Source: Pyxidicoccus fallax (lineage in GTDB: Bacteria > Myxococcota > Myxococcia > Myxococcales > Myxococcaceae). From it: DNA of 64,000 nucleotides. Below the pieces are notes generated by a model. That model did not search any database, was not told the origin of the DNA, and saw only the letters and a list, made by a program, of their open reading frames with translations. Location: NCBI RefSeq assembly GCF_012933655.1, contig NZ_JABBJJ010000027.1, positions 1 through 64,000 on the forward strand, given 5' to 3'. A program made the translations under genes and the position numbers. This document shows positions 41,112 to 50,779 of the stretch, in pieces; the stretch's first letter is position 1, and every line of letters begins with the position of its first letter.

Positions 41112-41987
41112 TCAGGCTTCTTTCGAGGCGCGCCACCCGCGCAGCACCCACAGCTGCGCGGCCACCATGGCCGCGGTGACGAGGAACATCACCCACGTCA
41201 TCGCGGACGCGTACCCGAGCCGCAGGTACTCGAAGCCGTTCTGGTAGATGTAGAGCGGCAGGAAGGTCGTCGCATAGCGCGGGCCTCCCTGGGTGATGAC
41301 GAGCGCGGGCACGAAGGTCGTCTGCAGGCTCACCACCACGTCGCGCGCGGCGAGCAGCGCCAGCGTGGGCGCCATCAGGGGCAGCGTCACCTTGCTGAAG
41401 ACGGTGAGCGCGCCGCCGCCCTCCAGCTCGCACAGCTCGTACAGCTCCTCCGGCAGCTCGCGCCGCGCGGCCAGCAGCACGACGAAGACCTCGCCGAGCT
41501 GGAAGACGGTGAGCGCCACCAGCGCCCCGCGCGCGCCCCACGGTGTGAGCAGCCACCCCGTGTCCGCCACGCCCACCGCCTTCAGCGCGAGCGCCAGCGG
41601 GCCGTACAGCGGGTTGAGCAGCCACAGCCACAGCAGCGCGTAGGCGATGTCCGGCACCACCGTGGGCAGGAACACCGCGGAGCGCGCCAGCCGTCCGCCC
41701 CGGTGCAGCAGCAGCGCCAGCCCCAGCGCCACGGCCAGCCGCAGCGGCACGGCCATGGCGGCGAACAGCAGCGAGTTGCCCAGCGCCGTCCAGAAGAGCG
41801 GGTCGTCCCACAGCCGGAGGAAGTGGTCCACGCCCACGAAGCGAGGGGCGCTCAGCGCGTCGTACTCGGTGAAGGCCAGCCCCAGCGCCAGGAGCGCGGG
41901 CAGGCCCACCAGCAGCGCCGCCGCCACGAGGAACGGCGCCGCCAGCCACACCATGGCCTCGCGGCCGCGCGGAGCGCCCGGCTTCAT
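41112..41987 (-). CDS. ABC transporter permease, carbohydrate-uptake (MalF/UgpA) type
   Basis: 291 residues, six membrane segments. The EAA loop that contacts the ATPase is visible as 'ELCELEGGGALTVFSKVTLP' (E-x3-G-x9-P pattern). N-terminal 'AFTEYDAL...FVGVDHFLRL' and 'SLLFAAMAVPLRLAVAL' are typical of sugar permeases. It forms the inner-membrane channel with the permease encoded 1.4 kb upstream. Its start overlaps the binding-protein stop by 4 bp. No ATPase gene is in the window, so a shared MsmK/MalK-type ATPase elsewhere must power it. Confidence 0.88.
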   Translation of the reverse strand: MKPGAPRGREAMVWLAAPFLVAAALLVGLPALLALGLAFTEYDALSAPRFVGVDHFLRLWDDPLFWTALGNSLLFAAMAVPLRLAVALGLALLLHRGGRLARSAVFLPTVVPDIAYALLWLWLLNPLYGPLALALKAVGVADTGWLLTPWGARGALVALTVFQLGEVFVVLLAARRELPEELYELCELEGGGALTVFSKVTLPLMAPTLALLAARDVVVSLQTTFVPALVITQGGPRYATTFLPLYIYQNGFEYLRLGYASAMTWVMFLVTAAMVAAQLWVLRGWRASKEA

Positions 41988-43417
41988 GGCGTGCCGGACT
42001 TCGGCGCGGAGTCGAGGATGCCCTGCACGGCCTCGGTGACCTCCTGCCCCAGCGCGTTCACCTCGTTGCCCTGACGCAGCAGCCGGCGCATGGAGCCACC
42101 GGCTTCCTGCCCGGGCCGCACCTCCTTCGAGTCCGACTCCGTCAACTGGGTGCCGTGCGGGGGCACGGTGTAGAACCACTCCTCCACGATGACGTCCGCG
42201 CGCGTCTCCACCTCGTTCCACACCGCCACGTTGGGCAGCCGGCGGATGGAGAGGATGGAGTCGAGGAACACGCGGGCGGAGGCGGGGCGCTGGTTCGGGT
42301 CGAGGAAGGCGGGGCTCTCCGCCACGCGCTTCAGCGATGGCACGGTGCGACCGCCGCGCGCCACCAGCTCCGCGCCCGTGGAGCCGAGCGCGAACTCCAC
42401 GAAGCGGAAGGCGGCGTCCTTGGCCTTGGACGCGCGGGACATGCAGTAGGCATCCGAGTGGAGGACGGTGGCCGTCTTGTGGTGCCGGGGCAGCGGCGCC
42501 ACGTCCCAGTCGAGGTCCGGCACGGCGCGCAGCGTGGGCACCAGCCGGCGGCTGTTGAGGAGCATGCCCAGCCGGCCCGCGGCGAAGCGCGCCTCGTGGT
42601 TCTCCGACTTCGCCTCCTCCAGCGAGGGCGTCACCTTGAAGACGCGCTGCAGGCGCAGCACGAAGCGCAGCGCCTCCAGCGCAGGCTCGTTGAGCAGCTG
42701 CATGTGCCGCGGGTCGTTCACGTCGTCCACGATGTCGCCGCCGGCCTGCCAGATGAAGGGCGCCAGGCGGGACAGCGTCGGCTCGAAGGCGAGCCCGTGG
42801 ACGTCCATGCGCCCGTCGCCGTTCTCATCGCGGGTGAGGGCCTGCGCCGTCTTGCGGAAGTCGTCCCACGTCCAGTCCGGCTTCGGCGGCGGCACGCCCA
42901 GTCGCTGGAAGAGGGCGCGGTTCCAGTAGACGACGAGGCTGGAGACGTTCTGCGGGAGGCACTCCAGCGCGCCGTCGTAGCGGAAGGCCTCCACCGCCTG
43001 CGGGTAGAAGTCCCGCTCCTTCAGGACGGTGCTCTTCTCCAGCCGGGGGCCCAGCGGCTCCAGCACGTCCTTGGCGGCGAACTGGGCGAAGCGCCGGTAG
43101 TTGATGAGGAAGAGGTCGGGCGGCGTGCCACCGGAGAAGGCGGTGGTGAGCTTCGCCATGTGGTCCTTCTGCTTGCCGATGGGGACCAGTCGTACCTTCA
43201 CGTCCGGGTTCTTCGCCTCGAAGGCGGAGATGAGCTGGCGGTAGCCCTCCACCTCGGCCGGGTCTCCGAAGAGCTGGAGCGTCACCTCCGTGGGCGCGGC
43301 GGCGGTGCCCGGCTTCGCGGGCTCCGGGGGCTTCTCCTCGCGCTTGCAGCCGCCGAGCAGCACCGCACCGGCCAGCGCGAGCGCGGCGGTCCACCTCTTC
43401 GTCATCGTCCGAGCCAT
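41984..43417 (-). CDS. Extracellular solute-binding protein, family 1 (sugar ABC importer)
   Basis: 477 residues from ATG 43417 (good site GAGGAGAGAGGAAG); ATG 43405 would give an exact 4 bp overlap with the upstream permease. The signal ends in a lipobox ('LAGAVLLGGC'). The mature protein shows family 1 features: 'VTLQLFGDPAEVEGYRQLI', 'FEAKNPDVKV', 'FSGGTPPDLFLINY', 'WDDFRKTAQALT'. A lipid-anchored periplasmic receptor, probably for an oligosaccharide or glycerol-phosphate-type ligand; the ligand cannot be told. Confidence 0.88.
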   Translation of the reverse strand: MARTMTKRWTAALALAGAVLLGGCKREEKPPEPAKPGTAAAPTEVTLQLFGDPAEVEGYRQLISAFEAKNPDVKVRLVPIGKQKDHMAKLTTAFSGGTPPDLFLINYRRFAQFAAKDVLEPLGPRLEKSTVLKERDFYPQAVEAFRYDGALECLPQNVSSLVVYWNRALFQRLGVPPPKPDWTWDDFRKTAQALTRDENGDGRMDVHGLAFEPTLSRLAPFIWQAGGDIVDDVNDPRHMQLLNEPALEALRFVLRLQRVFKVTPSLEEAKSENHEARFAAGRLGMLLNSRRLVPTLRAVPDLDWDVAPLPRHHKTATVLHSDAYCMSRASKAKDAAFRFVEFALGSTGAELVARGGRTVPSLKRVAESPAFLDPNQRPASARVFLDSILSIRRLPNVAVWNEVETRADVIVEEWFYTVPPHGTQLTESDSKEVRPGQEAGGSMRRLLRQGNEVNALGQEVTEAVQGILDSAPKSGTP

Positions 43418-44241
43418 CCGCTTCCTCTCTCCTCGCCGAGAAACATGCGCTGCGCGCCGAGGAAGGCGAGGACGGCGGGCAGGGTGACGACCACGGCGCC
43501 GGCGAGCAGCACGGGCCACTGCGTGGAGCCGAGCAGCTCCAGGGAGTGCAGCGCGAGGGGCGCGGTGAGCGCGTCCTCGCCGCTGAGGTACAGCAGCGGG
43601 TCGATGAAGTTGCTCCACGACAGGCCGAACGCCAGCAGCGCGACCGCGGCGGTGGTGGGGCGCACCAGCGGCAGGGCGATGGAGCGCCACAGGCGCAGGG
43701 GGCCGGCGCCCTCCAGCCGAGCGGCCTCGAACAGCTCCTGGGGCAGGCGTCGGAAGGCCACCGCGTAGAGGAGCACGAAGAGGGGACTGCCGCCCATGAG
43801 CGCGGGCGCGATGAGGGGCACGGCGGTGCCGGTGAGGCCCAGCACCTTGAAGACGGCGAAGCGCGTGAGCCACACGGCGGTGGCGGGCACCATGACGAGC
43901 AGCAGCACCGCGCCGGCCAGCGTCCGCCAGCGCCACCCGGACGTCTGCGCCAGGGCCAGCCCCGCCCAGGACGCGGTGACGACGCTGAGCGGCACCATGA
44001 TGGCGGCCAGCAGCACGGAGTTGAGGAGCGCGCGGCCGAAGGGCACCAGCTCGAAGGTGGCGGCGTAGGCGGCCAGCCCGGCGCCCTCGGGCAGCAGCTC
44101 CACCCCGCGCGGCGGCGGCAGCCCCGGCGGACGCAGCGAGCCGGTGAGCATCACCACCAGCGGCGCGAGGAACAGCACCACCAGCGCTCCGACGAGGAGG
44201 GCACGCGACGTGGAGCGGAGGAGTCGGACGGGTGACGGCAT
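43402..44241 (-). CDS. ABC transporter permease, carbohydrate-uptake (MalG/UgpE) type
   Basis: 279 residues from ATG 44241 with six membrane segments. 'FELVPFGRALLNSVLLAAIM' and the EAA loop 'ELFEAARLEGAGPLRLWRSI' are typical of the MalG half. It is the first gene of the three-gene leftward operon and overlaps the binding-protein start. The gap to the divergent hydrolase gene is 180 bp. Confidence 0.87.
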   Translation of the reverse strand: MPSPVRLLRSTSRALLVGALVVLFLAPLVVMLTGSLRPPGLPPPRGVELLPEGAGLAAYAATFELVPFGRALLNSVLLAAIMVPLSVVTASWAGLALAQTSGWRWRTLAGAVLLLVMVPATAVWLTRFAVFKVLGLTGTAVPLIAPALMGGSPLFVLLYAVAFRRLPQELFEAARLEGAGPLRLWRSIALPLVRPTTAAVALLAFGLSWSNFIDPLLYLSGEDALTAPLALHSLELLGSTQWPVLLAGAVVVTLPAVLAFLGAQRMFLGEERGSGWLGR

Positions 44242-44421
44242 CGCGGGGAGACCCCATTCGCGCCCACCGGGTGCCGGGCCGTCAAGCCGGGAATGGGGCT
44301 GGAGGCCCTGGCTGGAAGGACAGGCAGGCGAGCAGGAGGCGCGGGCCGCTCGGTGTTGCGGCCCTGTCCGGCTGTTCCGCAATCAGGTGGCGGGGCTGCC
44401 GTAGGAAGGGCTGGAGGTGGA

Positions 44422-45522
44422 ATGGCGCTCTCGAAGCAGGCGTGGTGCGGAGGGTGGGTGGTGTCCGTGCTCCTCATGGGGCTCCAGGCCTCGGCGGCGG
44501 TCCCGGAGGCGCTCATCTCGCGGTTCGTCGCGGACACCGGCTTCAACGGCGTCATCGTGGTGGCCACGGACGAGGGGCTGGTGCACCAGGGCGCCTATGG
44601 TCACGCCGACATCGAGGCCGGCACGCCCACCGCGTTCGCGACGCGCTACCAGCTCGGTTCCATCTCCAAGTACGTCGCATCGCTGGTGGTCCTGCGGCTC
44701 GTCGACGAGGGGACGCTGTCCCTCACCCGGCCCATCTCGGAGTACCTGCCGGACCTTCGTGGCGACGTGGGGAGCCGGGTGACGCTGCACCACCTCCTGG
44801 CGCATACGAGCGGTGTGCCCAACGACGTCATCGCCGCGTTCCGCAAGGACCGGGACGTGGCGAAGGTGGAGCTGTCCACGGCCACCGCGGTGGAGCGCTA
44901 CGCGAGCGGCGCGCTCCAGTTCGAGCCCGGAAGCCGGTTCGACTACTCCCACTCCAACTGGATTCTGGTGCGGGCCATCATCGAGCGCGCGTCGGGTCGC
45001 TCCTACGAAGAGAACGTCCAGCGCCTTCTTCACCCGCTGAAGCTTCGGGGCATGGGCACCTTCGCGGGCGACTTCGGGTCCGTGAGCGGAGGGGCCGTGG
45101 GCTACGCGTCCCTACGACCCGAGCCGAAGCGCGCCTCGACGCCTACGCCCGCCTTCATGGCCTGCGCGGGGGGCATGTTCGGCACCGCGGCCGACCTGCT
45201 CACCCTCACCCGCGCCGTGCACGGCGGCCAGCTCCTGTCCCGTGACTCCGTCCAGCGGCTCGGCACTCCGTATACACACGAGGACGGCGTGGGCTACGCC
45301 TACGGAGGCCACGTGCGGACCCTGAAGCTGGGCGGCAAGGACGAGGTCGTGTCCTGGCTGAGCGGCTCCAACGGCCCCTTCAAGACCCGGGTGAGCCGGG
45401 TGCTGTCGAGTGGGCTGACGGTCATCCTCATGAGCAACACCACCGCGGACCTCGGAAGGATGGGGGCGCTGACGGAGGATTTGCTCCACGGCCTGTCAGG
45501 TGAGGCAGGCGCGGGTCGGTAA
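44422..45522 (+). CDS. Serine hydrolase, class C beta-lactamase-like fold
   Basis: 366 residues from ATG 44422 after site GGAGGTGG. A signal peptide is likely ('WVVSVLLMGLQASAAV'). The nucleophile motif SxxK is 'SISK' (near 88), within 'YQLGSISKYVASLVVL'. The second motif is 'YSHSN' in place of the common Y-S-N. 'LLAHTSGVPN' is the usual substrate-loop element. Such proteins include esterases, D-aminopeptidases and carboxypeptidases; few are true beta-lactamases. Probably periplasmic. Confidence 0.83.
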   Translation: MALSKQAWCGGWVVSVLLMGLQASAAVPEALISRFVADTGFNGVIVVATDEGLVHQGAYGHADIEAGTPTAFATRYQLGSISKYVASLVVLRLVDEGTLSLTRPISEYLPDLRGDVGSRVTLHHLLAHTSGVPNDVIAAFRKDRDVAKVELSTATAVERYASGALQFEPGSRFDYSHSNWILVRAIIERASGRSYEENVQRLLHPLKLRGMGTFAGDFGSVSGGAVGYASLRPEPKRASTPTPAFMACAGGMFGTAADLLTLTRAVHGGQLLSRDSVQRLGTPYTHEDGVGYAYGGHVRTLKLGGKDEVVSWLSGSNGPFKTRVSRVLSSGLTVILMSNTTADLGRMGALTEDLLHGLSGEAGAGR

Positions 45523-45586
45523 CCCAGACGGCCCTTCCAGGAGCCGGAGACCTGGAAGATGCACGCCCCACTCCTGCTCGACGCAC

Positions 45587-46417
45587 TCAGCCGCGCCACG
45601 CGCCGCGAGCGGCCGCCTCCCTGGCGTACGTCTCGAAATCCTTGGGGGCGCGTCCGGTGAGCCGTCGCACGACGTCGTTCGGCTTCGCGTCACCGAGCTC
45701 CCGCAGCGCGGTGAAGGCCTGGACCTCCTTCAACGTCTGCTCGCGGGGCACGCCGAACGCACCCATCGCGGCCAGGTAGTCCTCGGGCGCTCCCCGGAAC
45801 TGGACCTTGCGGCCCGACGCGCGGCTGATGATGTCGACGGCTTCCGCGAAGGACAGCGCTCGGGGCCCGGTCAAATCGTAGCTCTGGCCGGCGTGGCCCT
45901 TTCCGGTGAGCACTGCTGCTGCGGCGGCCGCGATGTCGTCGGCATCCACGAAGACCTGGCGCGCATCACCCACCGGCATCGCGACCTCTCCCGCGAGGAC
46001 CGCGTCCCGGAGCACGCCTTCATCGAAGTTCTGGTTGAACCAGTCCGGCCGCAGGAGGGTCCAGTCCACACCGGAGTCCCGCACCGTGCGCTCGGCCGCC
46101 ATCAGGCGCTCGTCGCCCATGGTCTCGATGCCCCGGCTGGACAGCAGGACGATGTGCCGGATGCCCTTCTTGGCCGCGAGCCGGACGAAGGCCGGGTCTA
46201 TCGGCATGTCATGCGGCGCCATGAGGTACATCCGCGAGGCGCCCGTCACCGCGGGCTCCCAGGTCCCCATGTCGGTCCAGTCGAAGCGCACCTCGCCTTT
46301 GCGCGAGGCGGCCCGTACCGGGACTCCGGCCGCGCGCAGCAGCGCGGTCAACCGCCGGCCGGTGGTTCCAGTGGCTCCGAGGACGAGGACTTCGTTCTTC
46401 GTCGTGTCAGCGTTCAC
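45587..46417 (-). CDS. NmrA-like NAD(P)-binding protein
   Basis: 276 residues from GTG 46417, which follows GGAGG by 4 bp (an ATG at 46438 is in frame). The N-terminal Rossmann motif is 'VLVLGATGTTGRRL'. The pattern 'HIVLLSSRGIETMGD', 'DWTLLRPDWFNQNF' and 'AFTALRELGDAKPNDVVRRL' marks the atypical SDR/NmrA quinone-oxidoreductase-like group. These sense or use NAD(P) in redox responses. It is downstream of the VOC gene on the same strand, with a long hairpin between them. Confidence 0.83.
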   Translation of the reverse strand: MNADTTKNEVLVLGATGTTGRRLTALLRAAGVPVRAASRKGEVRFDWTDMGTWEPAVTGASRMYLMAPHDMPIDPAFVRLAAKKGIRHIVLLSSRGIETMGDERLMAAERTVRDSGVDWTLLRPDWFNQNFDEGVLRDAVLAGEVAMPVGDARQVFVDADDIAAAAAAVLTGKGHAGQSYDLTGPRALSFAEAVDIISRASGRKVQFRGAPEDYLAAMGAFGVPREQTLKEVQAFTALRELGDAKPNDVVRRLTGRAPKDFETYAREAAARGAWRG

Positions 46418-46564
46418 AGGCCCTCCAGTAGGAGACATGCATGTTGTCGCCGCGTGCTGCTGTTGCAACAGGAGAACGCGCGAGGACGCATCCCTCTTTC
46501 CGTCCTGTTGACTGCCGCGCACGGCCAGGAAGTCCAGCCCCGTGAAAGGGGAGAGCCTGGGAGG

Positions 46565-46599
46565 CCCTCGCGGAACGGAGATTCCATTCCGCACGAGGG
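46565..46599. repeat. Long hairpin with a GGAATGGA-N3-TCCGTTCC core (inverted copy)
   Basis: On the minus strand the core reads GGAATGGA-ATC-TCCGTTCC (46572-46590). Its arms equal those of the three copies at 63.87-63.99 kb. Outer arms CCCTCG/CGAGGG extend the hairpin. It lies 17 bp beyond the VOC stop and upstream of the NmrA gene. It could act as a terminator, but no T-run follows on either strand. Confidence 0.6.
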
Positions 46600-46615
46600 G
46601 GCGGGGGCAGGTGGC

Positions 46616-47368
46616 TCAGACCGTCCGGACGGATTGGCGCAGTGCGAACGCGGCGCCCTGTGGGTCCTCGCACTGGGCGACGCGGTCACCGCTGGGCACC
46701 TGCATCGGCCCGTTCAGCACCCGGCCACCCAGGGCGCGGAGCCGCTGCAGCGCTGCGTCGAGGTCCGGCACCGTCAGATAGAAGAGCCAGTGCGTGTGGA
46801 TGGACGGGAGGCGCGCCGTGTTGACCATGGCGCCCACGTCCCGCCCGGCTCCCTCCCAGGTGAACATCTGGTACGTCCCAAGCTGGGGCCCCAGCTCCAG
46901 CTTCCCGGTCGCCCTCCAGCCGAACAGCTCCGAGTACGCGGCCCACGCCTGCTCGCGGTCCGTCGTGTTGAGCTCATGCCAGGCGATGGCCCCGGGGCTC
47001 CCGCCACTCCTCCTCGTGCTCATCGAGAAGACGGCGCCCTGCGAATCCTTGAGGATGGCGACGCGCTGTCCCGGCACGGGCTGCTGAACGGGCCCGAGCA
47101 TCTGGCCCCCGCGTTCCACGAAGCGGCGCGCCATCGCGTCGACATCCTCGACGCCGATATGTCCGAGCCAGTGCGCCGGAGCGCCCTGGGCCCGTGCTCG
47201 CTCGGGAAGGGCCATGAGCAGGCCCACGGGCTGCGTGCCCGCGAGGAACACCCGGGACTCGCCCGAGCGCTGGACCTGCCAACCCATGAGTCCCGTGTAG
47301 AACGCCTCGGCCGCGTCGAGGTCCGTGGTCCTCAGGTCGTATGAAACGAAGGTGTGGGTCGTCGTCAT
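46616..47368 (-). CDS. Two-domain VOC (glyoxalase/bleomycin-resistance fold) protein
   Basis: 250 residues made of two VOC domains: about 5-120 ('TFVSYDLRTTDLDAAEAFYT' to 'QRVAILKDSQGAVFSM') and 128-248 ('AWHELNTTDREQAWAAYSEL' to 'DRVAQCEDPQGAAFAL'). This layout is shared by the CFP-30B-like VOC proteins, whose substrates are unknown. Metal residues are incomplete by eye. It is probably a small-molecule-binding or lyase-type enzyme, co-oriented with the NmrA-like gene. Confidence 0.83.
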   Translation of the reverse strand: MTTTHTFVSYDLRTTDLDAAEAFYTGLMGWQVQRSGESRVFLAGTQPVGLLMALPERARAQGAPAHWLGHIGVEDVDAMARRFVERGGQMLGPVQQPVPGQRVAILKDSQGAVFSMSTRRSGGSPGAIAWHELNTTDREQAWAAYSELFGWRATGKLELGPQLGTYQMFTWEGAGRDVGAMVNTARLPSIHTHWLFYLTVPDLDAALQRLRALGGRVLNGPMQVPSGDRVAQCEDPQGAAFALRQSVRTV

Positions 47369-47572
47369 GAGCGGCGGAGCCTATGTCACCGGCAACGGTG
47401 GCCGCGACGGAACGTGCAGTAACTGCGTGGCATGACGAGGGTCCGCAGGATTTGCGCGCCATGCCCCGGCGTACGCCTGCCAGCCGCCCCGGCACACCCG
47501 CTGCAATCCCGGTCCGAGGCCGCGCCCACCCGGAAGCAGGGACACGGCCATCCAGCCTGGGAGACACACGCG

Positions 47573-49432
47573 ATGGCGGTGAAGGAACCGAAGACCTCGA
47601 AGTGGCGGCCCTGGCTCCCCGCGGTGTTGCTGCTCCTGGGTGTCTTCGCCATGCAGGAGTTCGCGCGGTTCCGCGACCCACCGCCCTTCACCTGGACGGC
47701 CTTCCGTGAGGCGGTGTCCCAGGGCCGCGTGGAGTCCGTGGTCGTCACCGGCGGGCGCATCCACGGGCGCTTCAAGGGCGAGGACGGCAAGCCCGGGCAG
47801 ACCTTCACCACGGTGAAGGTGGACGACCCGGACGTCCTCAAGGACCTCCAGGCGCACGGAGTCCAGGTGTCCGCCGAGCTGCCGGAGAACCCGTGGCTCG
47901 TCACGGCCCTGTGGCTGCTGCCGCTGGGCGTGTTCCTGTGGCTAAGCCTGCTCCGTCAGCGAAGCGGCGGCGCTGGAGCGGGGAGGGGCCCGGGAAGCAT
48001 GTTCGCCGTGGGCCGCAGCAACGCGCGGATGTACGCGGAGAAGGACATCCATGTGCGCTTCGCCGACGTGGCGGGCGTGGACGAGGCGAAGGAGGAACTG
48101 CGCGAGGTCATCGCCTTTCTCAAGACGCCGCAGAAGTACCGCCGGCTGGGAGGCAAGATTCCGAAGGGCATCCTGCTGGTGGGCCCGCCGGGCACGGGCA
48201 AGACGCTGCTGGCGAAGGCGGTGGCCGGCGAGGCCGAGGTGCCCTTCTTCAGCATCAGCGGCTCGGAGTTCGTGGAGATGTTCGTGGGCGTGGGCGCCGC
48301 GCGCGTGCGCGATTTGTTCGAACAGGCCCAGGCGCAGGCCCCGTGCATCATCTTCATCGACGAGCTGGACGCGCTGGGCAAGGCGCGCAACGCGGGGCCG
48401 ATGTCGCACGAGGAGCGGGAGCAGACGCTGAATCAGCTCCTGGTGGAACTGGACGGCTTCGACCCGCACACGGGCGTCATCCTGATGGCGGCCACCAACC
48501 GGCCCGAAATCCTGGACCCGGCGCTGCTGCGCGCGGGGCGCTTCGACCGTCACGTGGTGGTGGACCGGCCGGACCGCGACGGGCGGCTGGACGTCCTGAA
48601 GGTGCACGCGGCGAAGGTGCCGCTGGAGGACCCGAAGGACCTGGAGCTCATCGCCGCGGCGACGGTGGGCATGGTGGGGGCAGACCTGGCGAACATCGTC
48701 AACGAGGCCGCGCTGCTGGCCGCGCGGCGTGGCAGGGAGAAGGTGGGCCGCGCCGAGCTGGAGGAGGCGGTGGAGCGCGCCGTGGCCGGCCTGGAGAAGC
48801 GCAACCGCGTGCTGAGCCCGCTGGAACGCGAGCGCGTGGCCTTCCACGAGCTGGGGCACGCGCTGATGGCGCTGGCGCTGTCCCGGGGTGGCGAGGCGGT
48901 GCGCAAGGTCTCCATCATCCCGCGTGGCGTGGCGGCGCTGGGCTACACGCTGCAGGTCCCCACGGAGGACCGCTTCCTGATGACGCGCAGCGAACTGGAG
49001 GACCGCATCGCGGTGCTGCTCGGCGGAAGGATGGCGGAGGAGCTCATCTTCCACGAGTCCTCCACGGGCGCGCACGACGACCTCCAGAAGGCCACGGACA
49101 TCGCGCGAGGCATGGTGATGACGTACGGGATGAGCGAGGCGCTGGGCCTCGTGACGCTGAGCCCGGGGCAACGGTCGCTCTTCCTGGAGTCGGGCCCGGC
49201 GGGCGCGCGGGGTGAGTACAGCGAGGCCCTGGCGGAGCGCATCGACGCGGAGATGCGCGGCATCATGGATGCGCAGGCGGAGCGCGTGCGGAGGCTGCTC
49301 GGCGAGCGCGAGGGGGTGCTCCGCCACGCGGCAAGGCGGCTGCTGGAGCGCGAGGTGCTCAGTGGCGAGGAACTGGCGGCGCTGCTGAAGGAGCAGGCGG
49401 TCGCCGCGGCTCCGGAGCGCAGCGCTGCCTGA
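47573..49432 (+). CDS. ftsH: ATP-dependent zinc metalloprotease, FtsH family
   Basis: 619 residues from ATG 47573. Two N-terminal membrane segments ('[17 protein letters not shown]' and '[18 protein letters not shown]') flank a small periplasmic domain. The AAA module has Walker A 'GPPGTGKT', pore '[16 protein letters not shown]', Walker B '[12 protein letters not shown]' and SRH '[20 protein letters not shown]'. The protease has 'HELGH' (HEAGH in most FtsH) and the distal Asp in '[14 protein letters not shown]'. It degrades membrane and short-lived cytosolic proteins. Probably one of several paralogues in this genome. Confidence 0.93.
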   Translation: MAVKEPKTSKWRPWLPAVLLLLGVFAMQEFARFRDPPPFTWTAFREAVSQGRVESVVVTGGRIHGRFKGEDGKPGQTFTTVKVDDPDVLKDLQAHGVQVSAELPENPWLVTALWLLPLGVFLWLSLLRQRSGGAGAGRGPGSMFAVGRSNARMYAEKDIHVRFADVAGVDEAKEELREVIAFLKTPQKYRRLGGKIPKGILLVGPPGTGKTLLAKAVAGEAEVPFFSISGSEFVEMFVGVGAARVRDLFEQAQAQAPCIIFIDELDALGKARNAGPMSHEEREQTLNQLLVELDGFDPHTGVILMAATNRPEILDPALLRAGRFDRHVVVDRPDRDGRLDVLKVHAAKVPLEDPKDLELIAAATVGMVGADLANIVNEAALLAARRGREKVGRAELEEAVERAVAGLEKRNRVLSPLERERVAFHELGHALMALALSRGGEAVRKVSIIPRGVAALGYTLQVPTEDRFLMTRSELEDRIAVLLGGRMAEELIFHESSTGAHDDLQKATDIARGMVMTYGMSEALGLVTLSPGQRSLFLESGPAGARGEYSEALAERIDAEMRGIMDAQAERVRRLLGEREGVLRHAARRLLEREVLSGEELAALLKEQAVAAAPERSAA

Positions 49433-49506
49433 TGCGGGCGGTGCCGTGAGCGCCGCGCTCGCCTGCTCACGAGGGAGTCCGGCACCTCCACCGCCTGCCG
49501 AGGGGG

Positions 49507-50517
49507 CTACGGCGTCGCGCCCACGGAGGACTTCCCGGCCGGCACCTGTGCGTGCGGCGCTCGCGGCGTCACCACCTTGCGGAAGTACGCGAGCGTCTCC
49601 ACCAGCCCCTCCTCCAGTGGCACCATCGGCTCCCATCCGAGGAGCGTCTTCGCGCGGGAGATGTCCGGCTTGCGCTGCTTGGGGTCGTCCTTGGGCAGCG
49701 GCTTGAAGACGATGCGCCCGCCGCCGCCGTGGGCCTTCCGCACGGCCTCGGCGAACTCGAGAATCGTCATCTCGCGCGGGTTGCCGATGTTCACCGGCTC
49801 GGTGACGTCGGACAGGGCGAGGCGCACCAGCCCGTCGATGAGGTCCCTCGCGTAGCAGAACGAGCGCGTCTGCGTGCCATCGCCGAACACGGTGAAGTCC
49901 TCGCCGCGCAGCGCTTGTCCCACGAACGCCGGCACCACGCGCCCGTCCTCCAGCCGCATCTTCGGGCCGTACGTGTTGAAGATGCGGGCGATGCGCGTGC
50001 TCACCCCGAGCGTGCGCCCGTAGGCCGCGGTGATGGCTTCTCCGTAGCGCTTGGCCTCGTCGTACACGGAGCGCGGGCCAATGGGATTCACGTTGCCCCA
50101 GTAGTCCTCGCGCTGCGGGTGCACGAGCGGGTCGCCGTAGATTTCGGACGTGGACGCCTGGAGGAACACCGCGCCCTTCTCCCGCGCCAGCTTCAGTCCG
50201 TTCTCCGTGCCGATGGAGCCCACGCGCAGCGTCTCGATGGGCAGCTGCGCGTAGTCGATGGGCGAGGCCGGCGAGGCCATGTTGAAGACGTAGTCCACGG
50301 GCCCGTCCACGCGGATGGACTCGGTGATGTCGTGCTGGATGACCTGGAGCTTCCCCACCGGGGCCACGTCCGCGAGGTTGTGCTCGTTGCCGGTGATGAG
50401 GCTGTCGAGGCTGAGGACCTCGGCGGCGCCGTCCCGCAGGAGCCGCTCGCACAGATGGGAGCCGAGGAAACCCGCGCCCCCGAGGACGACCACTCGCTTG
50501 CCCTTCATGTCGCTCAT
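49507..50517 (-). CDS. NAD-dependent epimerase/dehydratase, UDP-glucuronate decarboxylase (UXS)-like
   Basis: 336 residues from ATG 50517. Rossmann motif '[18 protein letters not shown]', catalytic Ser/Thr in '[10 protein letters not shown]' and Y-x3-K as 'YDEAKRYGE'. '[17 protein letters not shown]', '[18 protein letters not shown]' and '[16 protein letters not shown]' are close to UDP-xylose synthases. It would convert UDP-glucuronate to UDP-xylose for polysaccharide or glycan use. Head-to-head with two oxidoreductases, with a 262 bp gap holding no other gene. Confidence 0.88.
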   Translation of the reverse strand: MSDMKGKRVVVLGGAGFLGSHLCERLLRDGAAEVLSLDSLITGNEHNLADVAPVGKLQVIQHDITESIRVDGPVDYVFNMASPASPIDYAQLPIETLRVGSIGTENGLKLAREKGAVFLQASTSEIYGDPLVHPQREDYWGNVNPIGPRSVYDEAKRYGEAITAAYGRTLGVSTRIARIFNTYGPKMRLEDGRVVPAFVGQALRGEDFTVFGDGTQTRSFCYARDLIDGLVRLALSDVTEPVNIGNPREMTILEFAEAVRKAHGGGGRIVFKPLPKDDPKQRKPDISRAKTLLGWEPMVPLEEGLVETLAYFRKVVTPRAPHAQVPAGKSSVGATP

Positions 50518-50779
50518 GGTCGCGAAGGTTTCCTGTTCACGACCATATGGGTAGCCGTCCGGAGGGACAGGGTGGTGGGTAAGGTCGCTTCCTGGACTCA
50601 CATGCAACGGCTGCATCCGTTGTCCGGCAATCGCCTCGTTCATCACCACACGGAGCAGGGGCATGCACCTTCGGCCAGCTTGTTCGGTGCGCTTCAGGGG
50701 CATACCCCCAGGCCCCACCTCGCGGTGGGCGCCCGGGCTCCAGGTGCCCGGCCCACCGCCGCTAGCGGAGGCAGCAGTG

